Assembly: GCA_020226215.1 (NCBI GenBank)
Contig: CM035230.1
Coordinates: 23,045,883-23,109,882, forward strand
Origin: Sindora glabra
Taxonomy: Eukaryota; Streptophyta; Magnoliopsida; Fabales; Fabaceae
DNA: 64,000 bases
Direction: 5' to 3'
Made by a program: the position numbers and the translations under genes. The number at the start of each line of letters is the position of its first letter. The first letter of the stretch is position 1. The notes beneath the pieces were generated by a model. It was given only the letters and a program-made list of their open reading frames with translations, had not been told where the DNA came from and made no database searches. Below, piece by piece: positions 11,882 to 25,434 of the stretch.

Positions 11882-14454
11882 CTTTTTAAGGGAAGGTATG
11901 CCCCTTTTACCCATCAATTTGCCTTTGCACTAAATTTTTCATAATATTTTTAGATGCTTGCTTCTAACTCCAAACTCCTAATCTTTGAAATTTTAGGAAT
12001 TTATCTTGTCAGGATACTATCTTATCCAATTTGCTTTAGTTTTGAAACCTTTTTCCATGTAAATAAATCACTAAAATCAACTTTATTCAGTATTATATTT
12101 CCATTCCTATATAGCTATGTTTCCATTCTTCCATTTTTTCCTTTTTTATATTTAATTGTAGTAATAGTTTAGTAAGTTAACTAACTTTGCATATTTTAAG
12201 TGTGTGCACATTGAAATATAGGTTTAAGTGGTTTGGTAGATACACTTTTATGGTTAACTATTGGTTCTTCTGTTTCAAGTAAGTGTTGATATTTAATTTA
12301 AGCAAAATATGATTTTCTGAGAGTTAGGTTAGGTTATGCAGTTAGCCATTTGTTTCAATAGGAACTAACTTTGATCAGATGTTCTTTGGATAAATTAAAT
12401 TAGAGGAATGACTTGTTAGGCTCTTGATGGATTCTAAAAAACTTAGTACATGTTAAGGCGAGTGGATTCTCTATCATTTCTTGCATTACTTAAAATTTAT
12501 ATTTTATCTATTAATGTAATTTAAGCTTGAAATTTGTTTTTATGTTATGTTTTTATATTAATGTTGGTTTGCTTTGCATATTCATATATGGATTTTATAT
12601 AGTTGTTTTTGTAATATCTAAACTTCTTGATTTGAAGAGTTGGATCATTCATGGATTTAAAAGAGGGCTTAGTTATTTCTTGTATAATTTAAAGTTACTA
12701 TCAATATACATATTTTTAAGATATAATTTGAAGATTTTGACAAAAGAATTTGAATTTTGGAATGTTAATGGTCAATAGTTTTAAATATAGCCTTTTGAAA
12801 TGGCTTATGGTCTTATTACATATATGGGTGACATAAAAGTTTGAATTGAATTTTACATACTTAATTGACTTTAATATGGATTCTCACAAGTTTTCTATAG
12901 GAAACCCCAAGTGCATTTAAGTTTTTTTTTTATATTTCCATGGTTGTCACAAGAAGCATACAGGAGGATTTTATGAGAAGTAAAAAAAAAAAGAGTTTAA
13001 ATGGATATCAAGACTTCTAATTAAGGTTTGAAATTTAACCTTGACTCTAAAAATGGATTTGACCCTTTATACTCTTGACTTATAATTGGGGTTTGGGATT
13101 TAATCCTAAATATAGAAAGGTTTGATCCATTTTAGTCTTAATTTTTGGATAGTAGTTTATGCAAAAATCCTATAGGACTTTACTTATTTTAATTGTTAGA
13201 TTACTTTAAATTATCATTTCTTTCAATCATATATGTTAATGTTAGTTTTATGGCTTTACATACATTCTTTATTTTATGAAAATTGATTAATTATAGAATG
13301 TTATGTGTATTGCATCAATTATTTTGTGTCATTTTAACTTAAAATATTAGATTTGATTAATGTACATTGTTGTACATTTTATTTTTAAAAGAAACTTAAA
13401 TGTCCTTGATTTCCATGATTGTATTTACAAGTTATGAGTTTGAGTAATGGTCTGCTCAGTGAGTACCCATAGTCATCCCTTTCTCGTTCCATATTTTTCA
13501 AAGTTTAAGACTACCTTCAGTATTCCTTACCATTATGGCAGATTTGTGCTTACTCTATGATTGGGTAGGCAACTTGGTGGAAAATAAAGATATGGCTTAA
13601 AGTTATTTTGGCACTTCAAATAGGAAGTCCTTGCATATGTATATTTATCAATATATGTATATTTTTATGTAAATGATAACTTGTATATGTCTAATGTGTG
13701 ATCTAGTGCTTACAAGTGTTTATATAGTAGATGGCCTATTACATGTGTTGGTTACCCCTAAATAGTGTCTAAAAATGATGGAGATTCTATGTTTGTTGAT
13801 GAAATGTCTAAAGCATTTTGAGCATTTAAGTGCCGTGTAGTCAATGTAGTAGTTGTTTAAGTATAGAGTCAAGATTGTGGGAGGCCATTTGGCAATGATT
13901 TCTTTTGCTAGTCATGTTTCTAAAATTAGGGTGTGATAAAGTTATTATCAGTGCTTAGGCTTTCTTTGTTTGGTTAGAGAAAAATTAATCCTTGGAGACC
14001 TTGCATGTGAATAATGGTGAAGCATGGTTTAATGAGTAGGTGCATAGTTTTAAGGTTTTCAACTACCAAAATGGATAGACATGTTAAATTCATGTTAGTG
14101 TGCCTTGAAGCATGAACCATGAATGACGACATGTTGATTTGCATTCTAAGATATATAGTCAATCTATACAATTCTTAAATTATATGATTATTTTAAGTTG
14201 TTAATTTTAACCACATTTCCTTATTTCTTAAAGCATGCTATCTATGAAGGATATTTCATAGGAGCAACAAACAAAGACAAAATTAGTGTATAGAGAGAAT
14301 TTTAGTTTAAATGGAATAGGTATTTATTCTTACAACTATGCTAGAATTATGTTATCTATGTGATGCATGTGGAACTTCAACTTATAGTTGTTATTTATGT
14401 AGGAAAGGAACTGGAAAATGGCATAACTGAACGATGATATTGAAATAGAACAAT

Positions 14455-14529
<75 letters not shown>

Positions 14530-16830
14530 ATGTCTTAAATTTGTTGTATATGCCTTAATTGGTTAATTAGATTATATAGTTTATTTTATATGTTGTATAG
14601 AAAACTTGGAGTGGCTTGCTAATTTTTATAAGTGTTAAGTAGATTTGGTGTAAGAAATATTTTGAATATGTAGACTAATGTGTCTAAAAGGATTATAGTA
14701 TTCAAATATCTTGAATTATTTTAGGAATATGGCTTAACTTACTTGTTAAGGTTTGATTTTAATTGTTGGGATTCCTTTCTACATGAGTGTAAGCGTGGAA
14801 TACTAAATAAAAGTTCCTTAAGTTATTAAATGAGCAAAGAAAAGAAAGAAAGAGTACAATAAAAAAAGTTTTTAAAATGAAATTACAAATCTTATTCTTA
14901 TTGTGCATATGGTTATATTAGTGTATTAGTTAATTAATAGGAACCAAGATACTGGAAGCTTGGTGTGAAGCTTTAAGTTGAGATATAAGTTATTTTTAAG
15001 CTAAATTATCTTGTCAAGACCTTTAATAAGAAGTAACAGAATTTGAATTTTCATTAATGCATTATAAGGCTTCATTGTTTTATAGATAAACAAATGTGAT
15101 TAATCCCTATTGAGATAGTAAATTTTATAAGTGGCCGATGAATGAGCAATAAAAAAAATATTACTATTAAGCTAGTGAAATTTGTGAATAAATTGGTAAT
15201 ATCTTAATTTATATAATAGAGATGTTGGCTAACCATTTTGTAGTAAGATTAAGTTAAATGAATTATGGGTTTTCATTGAAAAAAATCTAAATTAGTGTAG
15301 TATGATTTTTCATGGTTAAGAACTTGGTTTAAAACCTTATTTTTGCAATGATTTGGTTGTTGATAATTAGTAGTAATATTTAAATAAATTAAAAGCAAGA
15401 AAGAAGTAATAATAATAAATATATAAAAATAATAGAATATATGAGATAAAAATCGATCAGAGTTTTAGTTTGGCATGATTCAAAGGTCATATTTTAAGCT
15501 ATATTAGATTAGTTGGTCTACTTGGGCCATATGTATTGTTAAGTGTGGTTAGTATCTAATGTAATGATTATTGATGCCTTCATAAGTATTATTATATTAA
15601 CTCATGTTACCTAGCAACTACATGAAAGGATTGGCATATTTCAACCAAAATCTTTAGTGATTGGTTTCTTTATTTGTGTTGTATTTTCTTTAGGTGTGTT
15701 TGACTAGTATTATAGAAACATGGAATAAGGTGCCAAATGAAGTATTACATGTGTGTATGCAAAATAAATGTTTAAGGGGATTGATATATAGCACTTGTAA
15801 ATAATAAATTTCTAGTTTTTCTATCCATTCATACCTCAATTAGTATACATTAGGCTATTACACAATTCTAATTGGGGTGTTAAAGTATGCTCACAACTTT
15901 AGTTATATGGCAATTTTTTAATAACCTCATATGGTGCATTAAATGGCAGTAATGCTCTCAAACCCTTATTAAATGAAAGGAAAAAGGAAAAATAGGTGTG
16001 TGGAAGCTAGTTAAAGGTGTTTTAAAATTTAGGTTAGAACCATTTTATGTCAGTTTAAGATTGTTTTGCTTGATTGCTTTGTATGATCTAGTGTTAGGTT
16101 GGCCTTGGGAATAGTGTAAGCTAATTATAAATAATTAAGAATAATAATAACTTGTTAATGATTGGTATAATTTTGTGAAAAAGGAAATGAGATAACTCAA
16201 TTAGTATGGAAAGCAAATAGTAACCACAAATATGATCCACATGATAGAATAGATGTTTAGATGCAGGGCATACCACTTGATTGAATCATAGGCAATTTGA
16301 TACCTATAGTTAAAGAACAAAAAATGATTGCTAGCATACATATGTGATAAAATGTAATGGTTTTGTGCTTGTTTGATTAGATTTACTATTTAGACATTTT
16401 AATTATGGAAAACATAAAATTATGCCTAATATAGTTATTAGGTTTTGTAGCAATTAAAAGTGAAGCATTGGTCAGTAATTATAGAAAAGGATAATGCTTA
16501 ATGTTTTAGTAGTATATTTGCATTTGTAATGTGTGAATTGGTGGTGTGGAATGTTAAACATCATAATTATTTTGTTGTTTGAGCATATGTGAGTTTAAAT
16601 GTCATATCTTTTCTTGTTTAATAATATAAATACTAGATTATAACTTAAGAAAATAGTAGAATGCTAATTTAACCATAATTTGATTTGAGTGCAGAAGATA
16701 CTCTTAGAAAGTAGGTTTAGTGAGTTTGGTAACTAAAGCTAGTTTTTTAAGAACTTGTAGAATTAGAGCTTTTCTTAAGATATGCTAACTTTTGTTTTTC
16801 TATTAAGGATGACCTGTTAAGGTCTTTGAT
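11882..16830. other. AT-rich spacer, no gene seen
   Basis: About 5 kb without a supportable gene. Short open frames such as 12527-12778 are shared with copy B but differ at many encoded residues and carry no recognisable domain. The stretch may be the degraded interior of the transposon whose minus-strand gene remnant follows at 17000-18700. Confidence 0.6.
14462..14525. repeat. (TA)n microsatellite, long
   Basis: About 32 TA units. Copy B at the same place (about 42620-42640) has only a handful of units, so the tract expanded in copy A or contracted in copy B. Confidence 0.95.
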
Positions 16831-16999
16831 TATTTAGCCTCGCCATCCTCATCCTTATCTTTTTCCTGTAACCTTTTATGTTTTCCTTCCTATAAAGATA
16901 CCTAAAACAAATTATAAAACAATATGACAATTAGACATGTTAAGAAATATTTTAATTAATTATAAATAATAAACTTAAAGTAATGGAAAACCTCATTTA

Positions 17000-18700
17000 T
17001 GTGGAGAATAAAATCAAGGCATTTGACTAAGTTAAATAGGTACTAACTACTAGGGTTTACCATAGTCATCTCCTTTGTTAGCAATGGGACTTCAATCATG
17101 GCCTCCTCGGTAGTGATTACTATGACTTTATATTGGCTCTCTAGTAATGCAACAATATGGTGCACGTAATGTAGGAAAACCATGCTTTTTAGTACCTACC
17201 TAATAAATTGCCCCTTAATAATAAGTACACAAATATGCTTATCCTATAGTGATAAATAAACTAGTCAATTAGTATGAATGTAAAACTACAACATTATTAA
17301 AAAGTACTTAGCAATGAGCAAAGAGGCGATAAAAATTTATTTATGGTAATTGGGTGAAAGGCTCGAAGGTTAATAATGCATTAGTTTCCTTACTATTGCA
17401 TTAGAGTCATCATCTATACCTCCTCATCCTTCCCTTAGGTGAATGATATTTGTCCTTTCTGTTAAAACATGGCCATTTCATCTTGCAAAATGTATCTCCT
17501 TAACTCTATTTTCATCTTATCCTTAAGCTCTACTTTATTTCTATCAAATAGTTCTCCACCATAGGGATATCTTGAGCTCCCCTGAAGTAAGCCTTAAGGC
17601 CTACTAATCCTCCAATATCCCTCAGACATTTGAGATGTTCATGAGTTCATATGATAACAGTCAAGATATCTATCTTCCTTTCTGGTTGAAATTTTCCCTA
17701 GATGGATTGCTATGTGAACCTATCTTAACACAATGTAAACAAACATAATTAGCCATATGTTGATAATCGAGCAACACACTTTATCTTTGAAAAATAAAAT
17801 AATAACATCACTTATTATTTATTGGCAAGCTTGCTAACATTTCTCTATTGTGAATTTGACCTTCTTATTGACTCTGACTCTTACTCATAATTCATGTGGC
17901 TGTATAGGGTGACAGAGGCATATGGCTAACCACTAGGTTAATCAATAGCCTTCTTGGTATATTCAATTCTTTTGCTGATGAGCACCTTCTTGAGATTCCT
18001 ATACCTTTTTCAAGATAGCATTTCCTTGTACACATTTTTTTCACTTAGTTCACTTTATTCTATGCACTTAGAGCCTACTAAGAAAAAATGTGATTAAAAA
18101 GATGTTCTTCATTATGAATAGCGGGAAAAAAGAAATAATAATATTGAGATGGCCATATTTACCTAAAACTCATTCAAATGGCTTATCTTTACAAACTTCT
18201 CCCACATTAATCCAATGATATTTTTCAGAAGAGGTTCCACCTCCATCTTTGCAGGATTAACATACTCCTTCCTTAACTTATGCTTATAATTCTTTCACCT
18301 CTTGCCTTCATGAATACTAAAGATAGCTTATAAGGCAACTCATAAATGAATAACAAACTTGATTAGTAAACAATGACTTCTTGTTATGGATATGAAAAAA
18401 TTTAAATGGAGATAAGTAATAAGGTTGCTTGCTAATATATCATCCCAGATGGTGTCCTTAATATCTTGTTGCACATGGTACCATTTCTAAACATCAATAA
18501 CCACCTTAGTGCATGTCACGTAATTAAGGTAGTTATCAAATTCAGTTCCACCAAGCTCACTTGTAACTCCTTTATCATTAAAGTCTATTTTCTACTTCTC
18601 TTTTATAGTGCACTTAAAGATAACATCCCTTATAATTGTAGGACTCTTAGCTCCTTTCCTTTTCTGACTAACTTTATTAGAAACAAATGAATCTATGTCA
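17000..18700 (-). pseudogene. Decayed plant transposase (Transposase_24 / DUF8039-like), copy A
   Basis: Read on the minus strand, the segment near 18100-18350 contains KNYKHKLRKEYVNP and then MWEKFVKISHLNEF. These resemble the conserved Lys/Arg-rich core and Trp-containing motif of Ptta/En/Spm transposases. Further along, near 17580-17650, comes a THEH...GGLVGLK piece in the position of the usual PEHxGRxRGxG motif. A C-terminal part near 17000-17210 corresponds to the better preserved DUF8039-like segment at 45030-45290. Many stops interrupt it. This is a different element from the flanking CACTA copies and lies in the opposite orientation. Confidence 0.5.
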
Positions 18701-19384
18701 CTTCTGTTTAAAGAGTTTTAACAAAATCAATATAAACATTTAACTTATGTGCCAAGCAATATCTAATAAACAACTAAGCATATACATATGATACCTTAAA
18801 TAATAAGGAACAATTGCATATCATTTTATCATATTTGGTTTGATCTTAGACCAAAACATTACCCATAAAAAATTAACATATTCAAAAATAACATCCAAGC
18901 AATAGAGCCACACCAATGTGTAAAATTACTTTAAAAATGTAACTTTTAAGCAAAAATGACATTTTTGAAAATATGAGCACATAATAGGATATGTATTCAA
19001 GATATTAACTCTCCATGTAAAATAATGCATCTAAAACATGTAAAAAAATAATCTCAAAGTAGTTTTAAAGTATAAAAATGAAATGTTCTTAACAATTTAT
19101 GATAATACTATCTATCTAACCCTAAAGACCATAATCAAAACAAAAAATGTTAACAAAATATAAGAGAACCAGAGAAAATACCTTAGATAGAAGGAGTAGA
19201 TGTTCAATGATGGTAGAAAGTTGATGCCACACAACCATTGGGTAAATACTAAAGAAAATTGAATGGAGAGTAAATTATTATACGAAACAAGTTTATTTGC
19301 AATTCTAAGAAATAGAGACAATGATATGCTAGTAGTAGAACCTTTGCCTTCAATTATCAATAAAATATCAAAGTTTATATATTT

Positions 19385-19752
19385 TCACATCGATTGTCAC
19401 TAAAATTAATGTCTAATATTCTCTACAAAATTACAAAAATGACACACTAGATAAATTTTTAACATTGGTTATACACAGGAATTGACATCTAAAATTTAGT
19501 TCCTTTTCAAATTTAACTGTTTGCCTTCATTTTTTATGATAGTTTATAAACAACGAATGTACAAACTCTTTTTTAACCAATTTTCCAACTCTTTATCTTT
19601 CATTAGATAATATGACTTTACCACATCAGTTTATATTTGAATTGACGTAGTATATTATACTATATTTTAAAAATATCACTGCATCATTTTTTAGGTTGAT
19701 TTTCACTTCTAGTATTTATATGCTGATGTTGTATGATAATTCTCTAGTAGTG
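19385..19752 (-). repeat. Possible subterminal region and terminus of the minus-strand CACTA-like element
   Basis: The segment ends TAGTAGTG at 19745-19752, which on the minus strand is a CACTA-type start, upstream of the minus-strand transposase remnant at 17000-18700. Short repeated phrases around TTGACATCT / TTGTCACTA occur nearby. Copy B has TAGCATTG at the equivalent site. The opposite terminus was not found, so this is tentative. Confidence 0.35.
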
Positions 19753-20890
19753 AAGGGGTATAACAGAGAAGAAAACGGAAGTGGAAGGAAGTAGAGAGAG
19801 AAAGATATGATAGAGAATGAAGGTAAGTAAAGATAGAATAAAATTATTTAATGTAAAATAATTTGAAAAAATTATTTTTTAGAAAAAAAATAACTTTCTT
19901 ATATCAATATTTTCTTTTGACTGCAATTTACTTTTCATTAACTAACATTTTTTATCACCTCAAATGTAAAAAAGAAAAAAAAAAACCTCGAAAAGGTTCA
20001 CAAGCATTCCTTTGGTACAAAAGTTTCTCATTTGTAATACAATTAATTGATATAAATCGGCCTCATCAGTCGAAACTCATGGCATGGAGATTTCACGTTT
20101 TTATAAAATTCCTGATCAAATCTCTTCAGATAAGAAGTCAACTTCCAAAGGTGGGGGAAAAAAGGCGAAAGAAAATGTTAAAGAGAAATAGCATTTTACT
20201 CTAACAAATTGACCAAAACAAGGTAGATAAAGAAAATTCAAGAGGTAGATTGCTTGGAAGCTTGCTTTGTTTCCAAGCATTAAGTCCAAGCCGTTCAAGG
20301 ACCGAGGAGAGGAGAGAAAGAGAGAGTTCCATCTTAGTTTTATTCTTTTATTACTGTTTCAGTCAAGTGTTTGCACATTGGTCAGAATGTCCTTCTCAAT
20401 AATTAATATTTGAATAATTTTAGTGATTAAAATTTCAAATTGTTAATTTTCTACTTTGTTTTTCTAATTTTTACTAGAGCCGGATGTCATTGGGGTTAGA
20501 GGAAAGGGAGCGGGTTGGATAGGATTCCAACGCCCAAGCCGGATGCACGGCTGTTGCGCGGCGCGATCTGGCCAGATTGGATATATCCCATAGTGCAAAT
20601 TTAAATGTGCCTGGCCCATTTAGTCCATTCTTTAACGGATTAAGCAACTCAGTCCAATTTTTGGTGTGTGACTTGGTTCTTTTTTTTTTTTTTTTCTGCT
20701 TTTCATTTTTTATATTTGAATCATGTTTTTTTAAAATTTGGTTTTCATTCTTTTCTTCTGGAAAATTAGTTTAAATTTAATTAAGTTTGGTATTTTGACT
20801 AGAGTGGAATATATTTTATTTTGTTTCAAATAATGTGAAATTTGGGTTTGAATAAGAAAGACTCCTTTTTTTATTTTTAAATATGATACT

Positions 20891-20942
<52 letters not shown>

Positions 20943-22060
20943 TATATATATAATGTTGATATAAGTGATTAAAAATTTTTTAAATTTAAGAAAGAAAAAA
21001 GTTGATTTGCAGGCTAGCATAAGTTCTAACTGCTCACTTAAACCCAGATTCAGACAGACTCTGCCTGTGGAAATCCATTCTAAACCAATCAGGAAATACT
21101 TTTCGTACAAAAATTTCATTCCTTTATATAACAATGAAAAAGTTCATGTGTCTTAAAAAAATTATTTCTAATTGTAACAGAGAAAAATAACTTCTTTTTC
21201 TTAAAAAAATTATACTTCATAATATTTATTATATTTTATATTAAATATATCAATTATTATTTTTATCATTGTCATAATTTTTAATTATATTCTTACAATT
21301 TTTCCCTAAACAAACGCAGAATTAGCCGTCTATCTCTATGAAAATTTGTGCATTGGCCCGTTTGACACGTAGGCCTTGAACCCATCTAGTACTCCCTAGC
21401 TAGGTCCAACATGAACGGACATGAATCAGAGTGTATTTTGTGCGGAAGCTGTAATGGTTAAATTTAAATAAAATTGGGTTACATTTCTTTTATCTATTCC
21501 CAAAAAATTGTATGTGTATGTATTGTTGTAATTTTTGTGAAATTCTTGTATATTTTTTTAAATTTTTATTAAAAAATATAAATTTTATATAAAAATATTT
21601 TAAGTTTAAGAATCAGCAACTTTTGTGTATTTAATTTTTTTAATAAAAGTTATGATTATACCTTTAACTTTGTATAAATATTTTCAAAAATATTGAATAA
21701 AGACAGAAATAGGGTTGGAGATATGTTGAGCGGGTCAGGTTTTAATTTAAATAGGTCATGATTATTTTATAAATTATTGTTCTAAATATGATATCTTAGC
21801 TCATATGAGGCCGAAATTTGAACTTGGTTTGATTGATTTGAAGAGTTTAGCCTAACTTGAATTTTATTTAAAAACCTACTTATATAAATAAATCTTCAAA
21901 TAAGTTAATATGCAAGGCTTTCATCATAAAAGATAAACTACTAATTAAATTAGATATATATTTATAATTGTATCTATTAAAATTATATTAATGGCATATA
22001 TGTATGTTTATATATTAATTATTAAATAAGCTAACTTGATAAGTTTACAAAAAATAGGTA
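19753..22060. other. Intergenic, AT-rich; contains a short GC-richer conserved block
   Basis: No gene is seen. A block at 20460-20580 is much richer in G+C than its surroundings and is conserved at 50790-50900 in copy B. Purine-rich runs occur near 19760-19830, where the copies also match. The intact target of the copy-B composite insertion lies at 20180-20197. Confidence 0.6.
20895..20952. repeat. (TA)n microsatellite
   Basis: TA tract with one short interruption. Almost absent from copy B near 51180, where only a few TA units remain. Confidence 0.95.
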
Positions 22061-22061
22061 T

Positions 22062-23112
22062 AGACTCTATTTGACAATTAAGTAATTATATTAGAGGTTA
22101 ACTACTTAAATTAATTATTAGTTGATAACTGATTTAATTAATTGATAGCATTAATTATATATATAGATAATTATATATATAGAGATGTTTAGTAAAATTA
22201 ATTATTTATATATAAAATAATATATACAAATATATTTATATTCTGTAATTAATTTGTGTATTCTTTTACTTTGATAAAATTTTATATTATAATTATAATA
22301 TATTATTTATTATCTTAAATATTTTAAAGAATTATATCATTATAATTTATTATACTTATTTGATTTTTCTTTAAAAAATAAACAACTATAATTTTCTAGT
22401 TGAAAAATATTTATAACATTTTGGTAGATACTATAACTATTAAAGTTTATCTTATAACTATTTGTAATATTAAATTTAAAATTTATATATTTGTCATTAA
22501 AAATATTGATAAATTACATATGTTAAATATAAAACCATATTATTCATTAGTGATATGGTTTTTTTTTCCTTATTTTTCCTTAAAATGTATCATTCTTTAA
22601 TTCAAAAGATATCATTTGATGAAAGATTAATAATTTTTTAATATATTTTTGTATTATTTACTATGAAATAAAATATATATTCCCTTCTTATTTGGTTTGG
22701 TAGAAAAGATATAATTATATTTATATAATTTGTTATTATTATGTAAATATTTTAATATAATTTATTATACTTATTTAGTTTTCATCCTAAAAAATAAATA
22801 ATCATAATTTATTTTATGTATAATACTTTTCTTTAAGAAATAAATATATATAGTTTAGTATTTTCTTATTTATCAAAAAATGAAAATATAAAATTAATAA
22901 TTATTAGCAAGAATACTTTTTTATATTAAATACAAATCAGCTCTTTCAAAAAATACCATCCTTAACTTTTTTAAAATGACTGTTTGAGAACTAATAAACT
23001 GATCGAAACAATTATTTGCCAAATATTTGAATTAAGTAATTACTTAATTAAACAATTACATACACTCAAATTAATTAAAAGTTTATTAAAAAATCATTTG
23101 TTAAATACCATC
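22062..23112. mobile_element. hAT-like non-autonomous element, copy A
   Basis: The ends form a short imperfect inverted repeat: the left end has CTATTTGACAATTA and the right end has TTTGTTAAATA, read inverted as TATTTAACAAA. Inside, phrases built on TTAGTTGATAACTGATTTAA near the left end and their complements near the right end are typical of a widespread plant hAT-type MITE family with TTTGGCAA-like termini. The copy-B counterpart is at 52350-53366. No coding sequence is present. A clear 8-bp target duplication was not identified. Confidence 0.5.
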
Positions 23113-25380
23113 ATAATTTGTTTATATAAATAAACCTACTTAGAGGCCATGTTAGACTATATAAAAAATAAGTTAGGATATAGGCTTGATAGGTGATTTG
23201 ACCTATTTTTATTCATATTATACAACTTAATCAAGGGCATTTATCTTCTTACTATTATTTAGGATCAAAAGGAAAGTTTCTCTTCCTCGTCAAAAGCTAT
23301 GATTTCATTTTATCCTTTGGAGTAGTGTACTTAAAATGTTTTCTCTACTTTTTCTCTCATTTTCCCTCGAAAGGCCTCGTTTAATCCTTCTGCCTACTCG
23401 AGATGGTGAGATGACTTGCACAGGAGAAAGAACATTGGTAAGGAGGTGGGCAGAAGAGGCTTTTAGGCTTAATTTTATATATGGATAGAGGATTGGCAAG
23501 AAGACTTATGCGATAATAATCTAGAGTTTTAGGGTCATACTTGGAGTCGTTATATAGTCACCCATTTAGGAGTGGAATTGTCTAGTGGGTAGACAAAATT
23601 GCACGGCAGCAATTGAACAAACTACTGAGGCGGCTGCGAATGGTACAATTCGTACATAATGGCTAGAAGAAGCGGCCAGCGAATTGGAGGATTATACTAC
23701 ACTATAATGGCAAGAGTAATGCCATAGGTACATGTCCAAGGGTGTCACCTCAATGTTTTAAGAATTATCAAATGAAATGAATAATCATTCGGAATATTTA
23801 AACATTAACAAATTTCTCATGCTTTAATATTATTTTTTAAATTCAAATCTTTATTTATTAATAAATAAAATCTGTTCAAAGCGAACATACTTTCTATTAA
23901 ATCAACGCATTAATATTATATTGAACCTAGTATTCCAACCCTATGATTAAATATCAATAGGATATTATCTATCCATATAGAACGTCATAATGCTGTTGCA
24001 TGAAACGATAAAAACGTACGGAAACCATAAGGCTCCACATGGGGCCGTTGCTAATGATTCTCACTGTCGATGGAAACGCGTCAATGGATCAAGTTGTATA
24101 TGATTTTGGCATGGATTCATTTTCTTCTCGTTTCTTAGTTATTGCTTGAATATTAGTATTTCATGATGATATTTAAGTTCTATTCATTTTATCGGAAAAT
24201 ATTTTCACAGAAATACATTATTTGTAGATATATATTAATAAAGGAGTAATATAATATTTATACTGATAATTAAAAAATCATATTTAAAAATTTAGAAATA
24301 GAAAAGAGCAAATTCTCTTTCAAAAGAGAGGACGTTATTTTTTTTTAAATTTTCATATTTAATATTGAATAAATAAAATATTTTTTCTTAATTTTAATAT
24401 TTTATAATTATATTTTACAGAAAATAATTTTCAAAGCCATCGTACAAAAGAAAAAGGCCTTCATTTCACAAGAACAGGTATAAAACGAAATCATAATTTC
24501 AAACAACCAGTGATGGCATAATGGTTGTTTGGTTCTTTCAGGCTTATCAACCAATCGAACCGTGAATATAATTTTTTTACGCGTTTTGCTTAAAAAATAA
24601 TTCGAGAGAAATTTTGTGCTTTTATGAAAATTATGAAATTCTTTAGGATTTGACGCGCGATTATTTTAAAAAATATTGTAATTTTTTTTATAAAATTCTG
24701 TAAATGGAGAAAGTCAAACTTATAACATTAGAGTATTTATGTGCTTGTAAAACGTGGTAAGATATTACAAAATAATTATAAAAATTTCTGAAATACTTGC
24801 ACAAAGTCTCATTTGTACTTATCCAAAGCAAATCTCCTTTTTAATTTATTTGATTAAAAAGTTTGAATGAATTAGGATTTTTCATCTTAACTTTAGAAAA
24901 TGTCTTACTTTATGAATCATCCAATCTCTTGATATTAATAACAACCTTTTGGTATTATTAATTGGAAAATTGTAACCTAAACGAATGAGCTCAAAGTGAT
25001 AAATTTATTACATTCTAAAAATATATATAGATCTTTTTTCAATTCTGATATGTTTTTGGTTAATTTAACCCATGAGTTATATGGACAAAGAGACTTGAAC
25101 TTGCAAGTATAAATAGGCATCATCATTGCATTTAATTTAATTTATTAGAAAGTACCGTAGTTGCTTATAACTCCTTCAAAAGCTTCATCAAACTCATATT
25201 CTATAGTTTCTTTCCTTGAGAGATTGTAGGATATCTATTACATTCGACAAAAAAAACAAAAATATAAATTACAACTTTCATTTAAAAGCTTTGGTAAAAT
25301 ACAACCAAACAATTTTCCCGCTATTATATTGTAAGAATATGTCAAATTTGGAAATTAATATTTCTGGCTTTAGCCTCTTG
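23113..25380. other. Region 3' of the ACO gene, no gene seen
   Basis: AT-rich with two somewhat GC-richer patches (23280-23480 and 23520-23760). The segment from 23755 onward is the ancestor of the local tandem duplication in copy B, where it occurs twice (from 54031 and from 55838). Phrases such as AAACGCGTCAATGGA (24070) recur in all three places. Confidence 0.6.
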
Positions 25381-25390
25381 TTTATTTATT
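25381..25390 (-). terminator. Candidate polyadenylation signals of ACO
   Basis: Two overlapping AATAAA hexamers on the minus strand, about 45-55 bases downstream of the ACO stop codon. Position and sequence fit a plant near-upstream poly(A) element; use is inferred. Confidence 0.5.
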
Positions 25391-25434
25391 CTTTATTTTC
25401 TTCACTCCTTTTAGCAAAATGCAAGTAGTTCCAC

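Noticed and set aside
12527..12778. Open frame shared with copy B (40708-40974), hydrophobic
   Set aside because: Many encoded residues differ between the copies, lengths differ and there is no domain; this is expected from AT-rich duplicated DNA.
18466..18690. Plus-strand 74-codon frame
   Set aside because: Antisense to the Transposase_24-like remnant.
20889..21134. Open frame ending in a run of Tyr-Ile
   Set aside because: Largely translation of the TA microsatellite.
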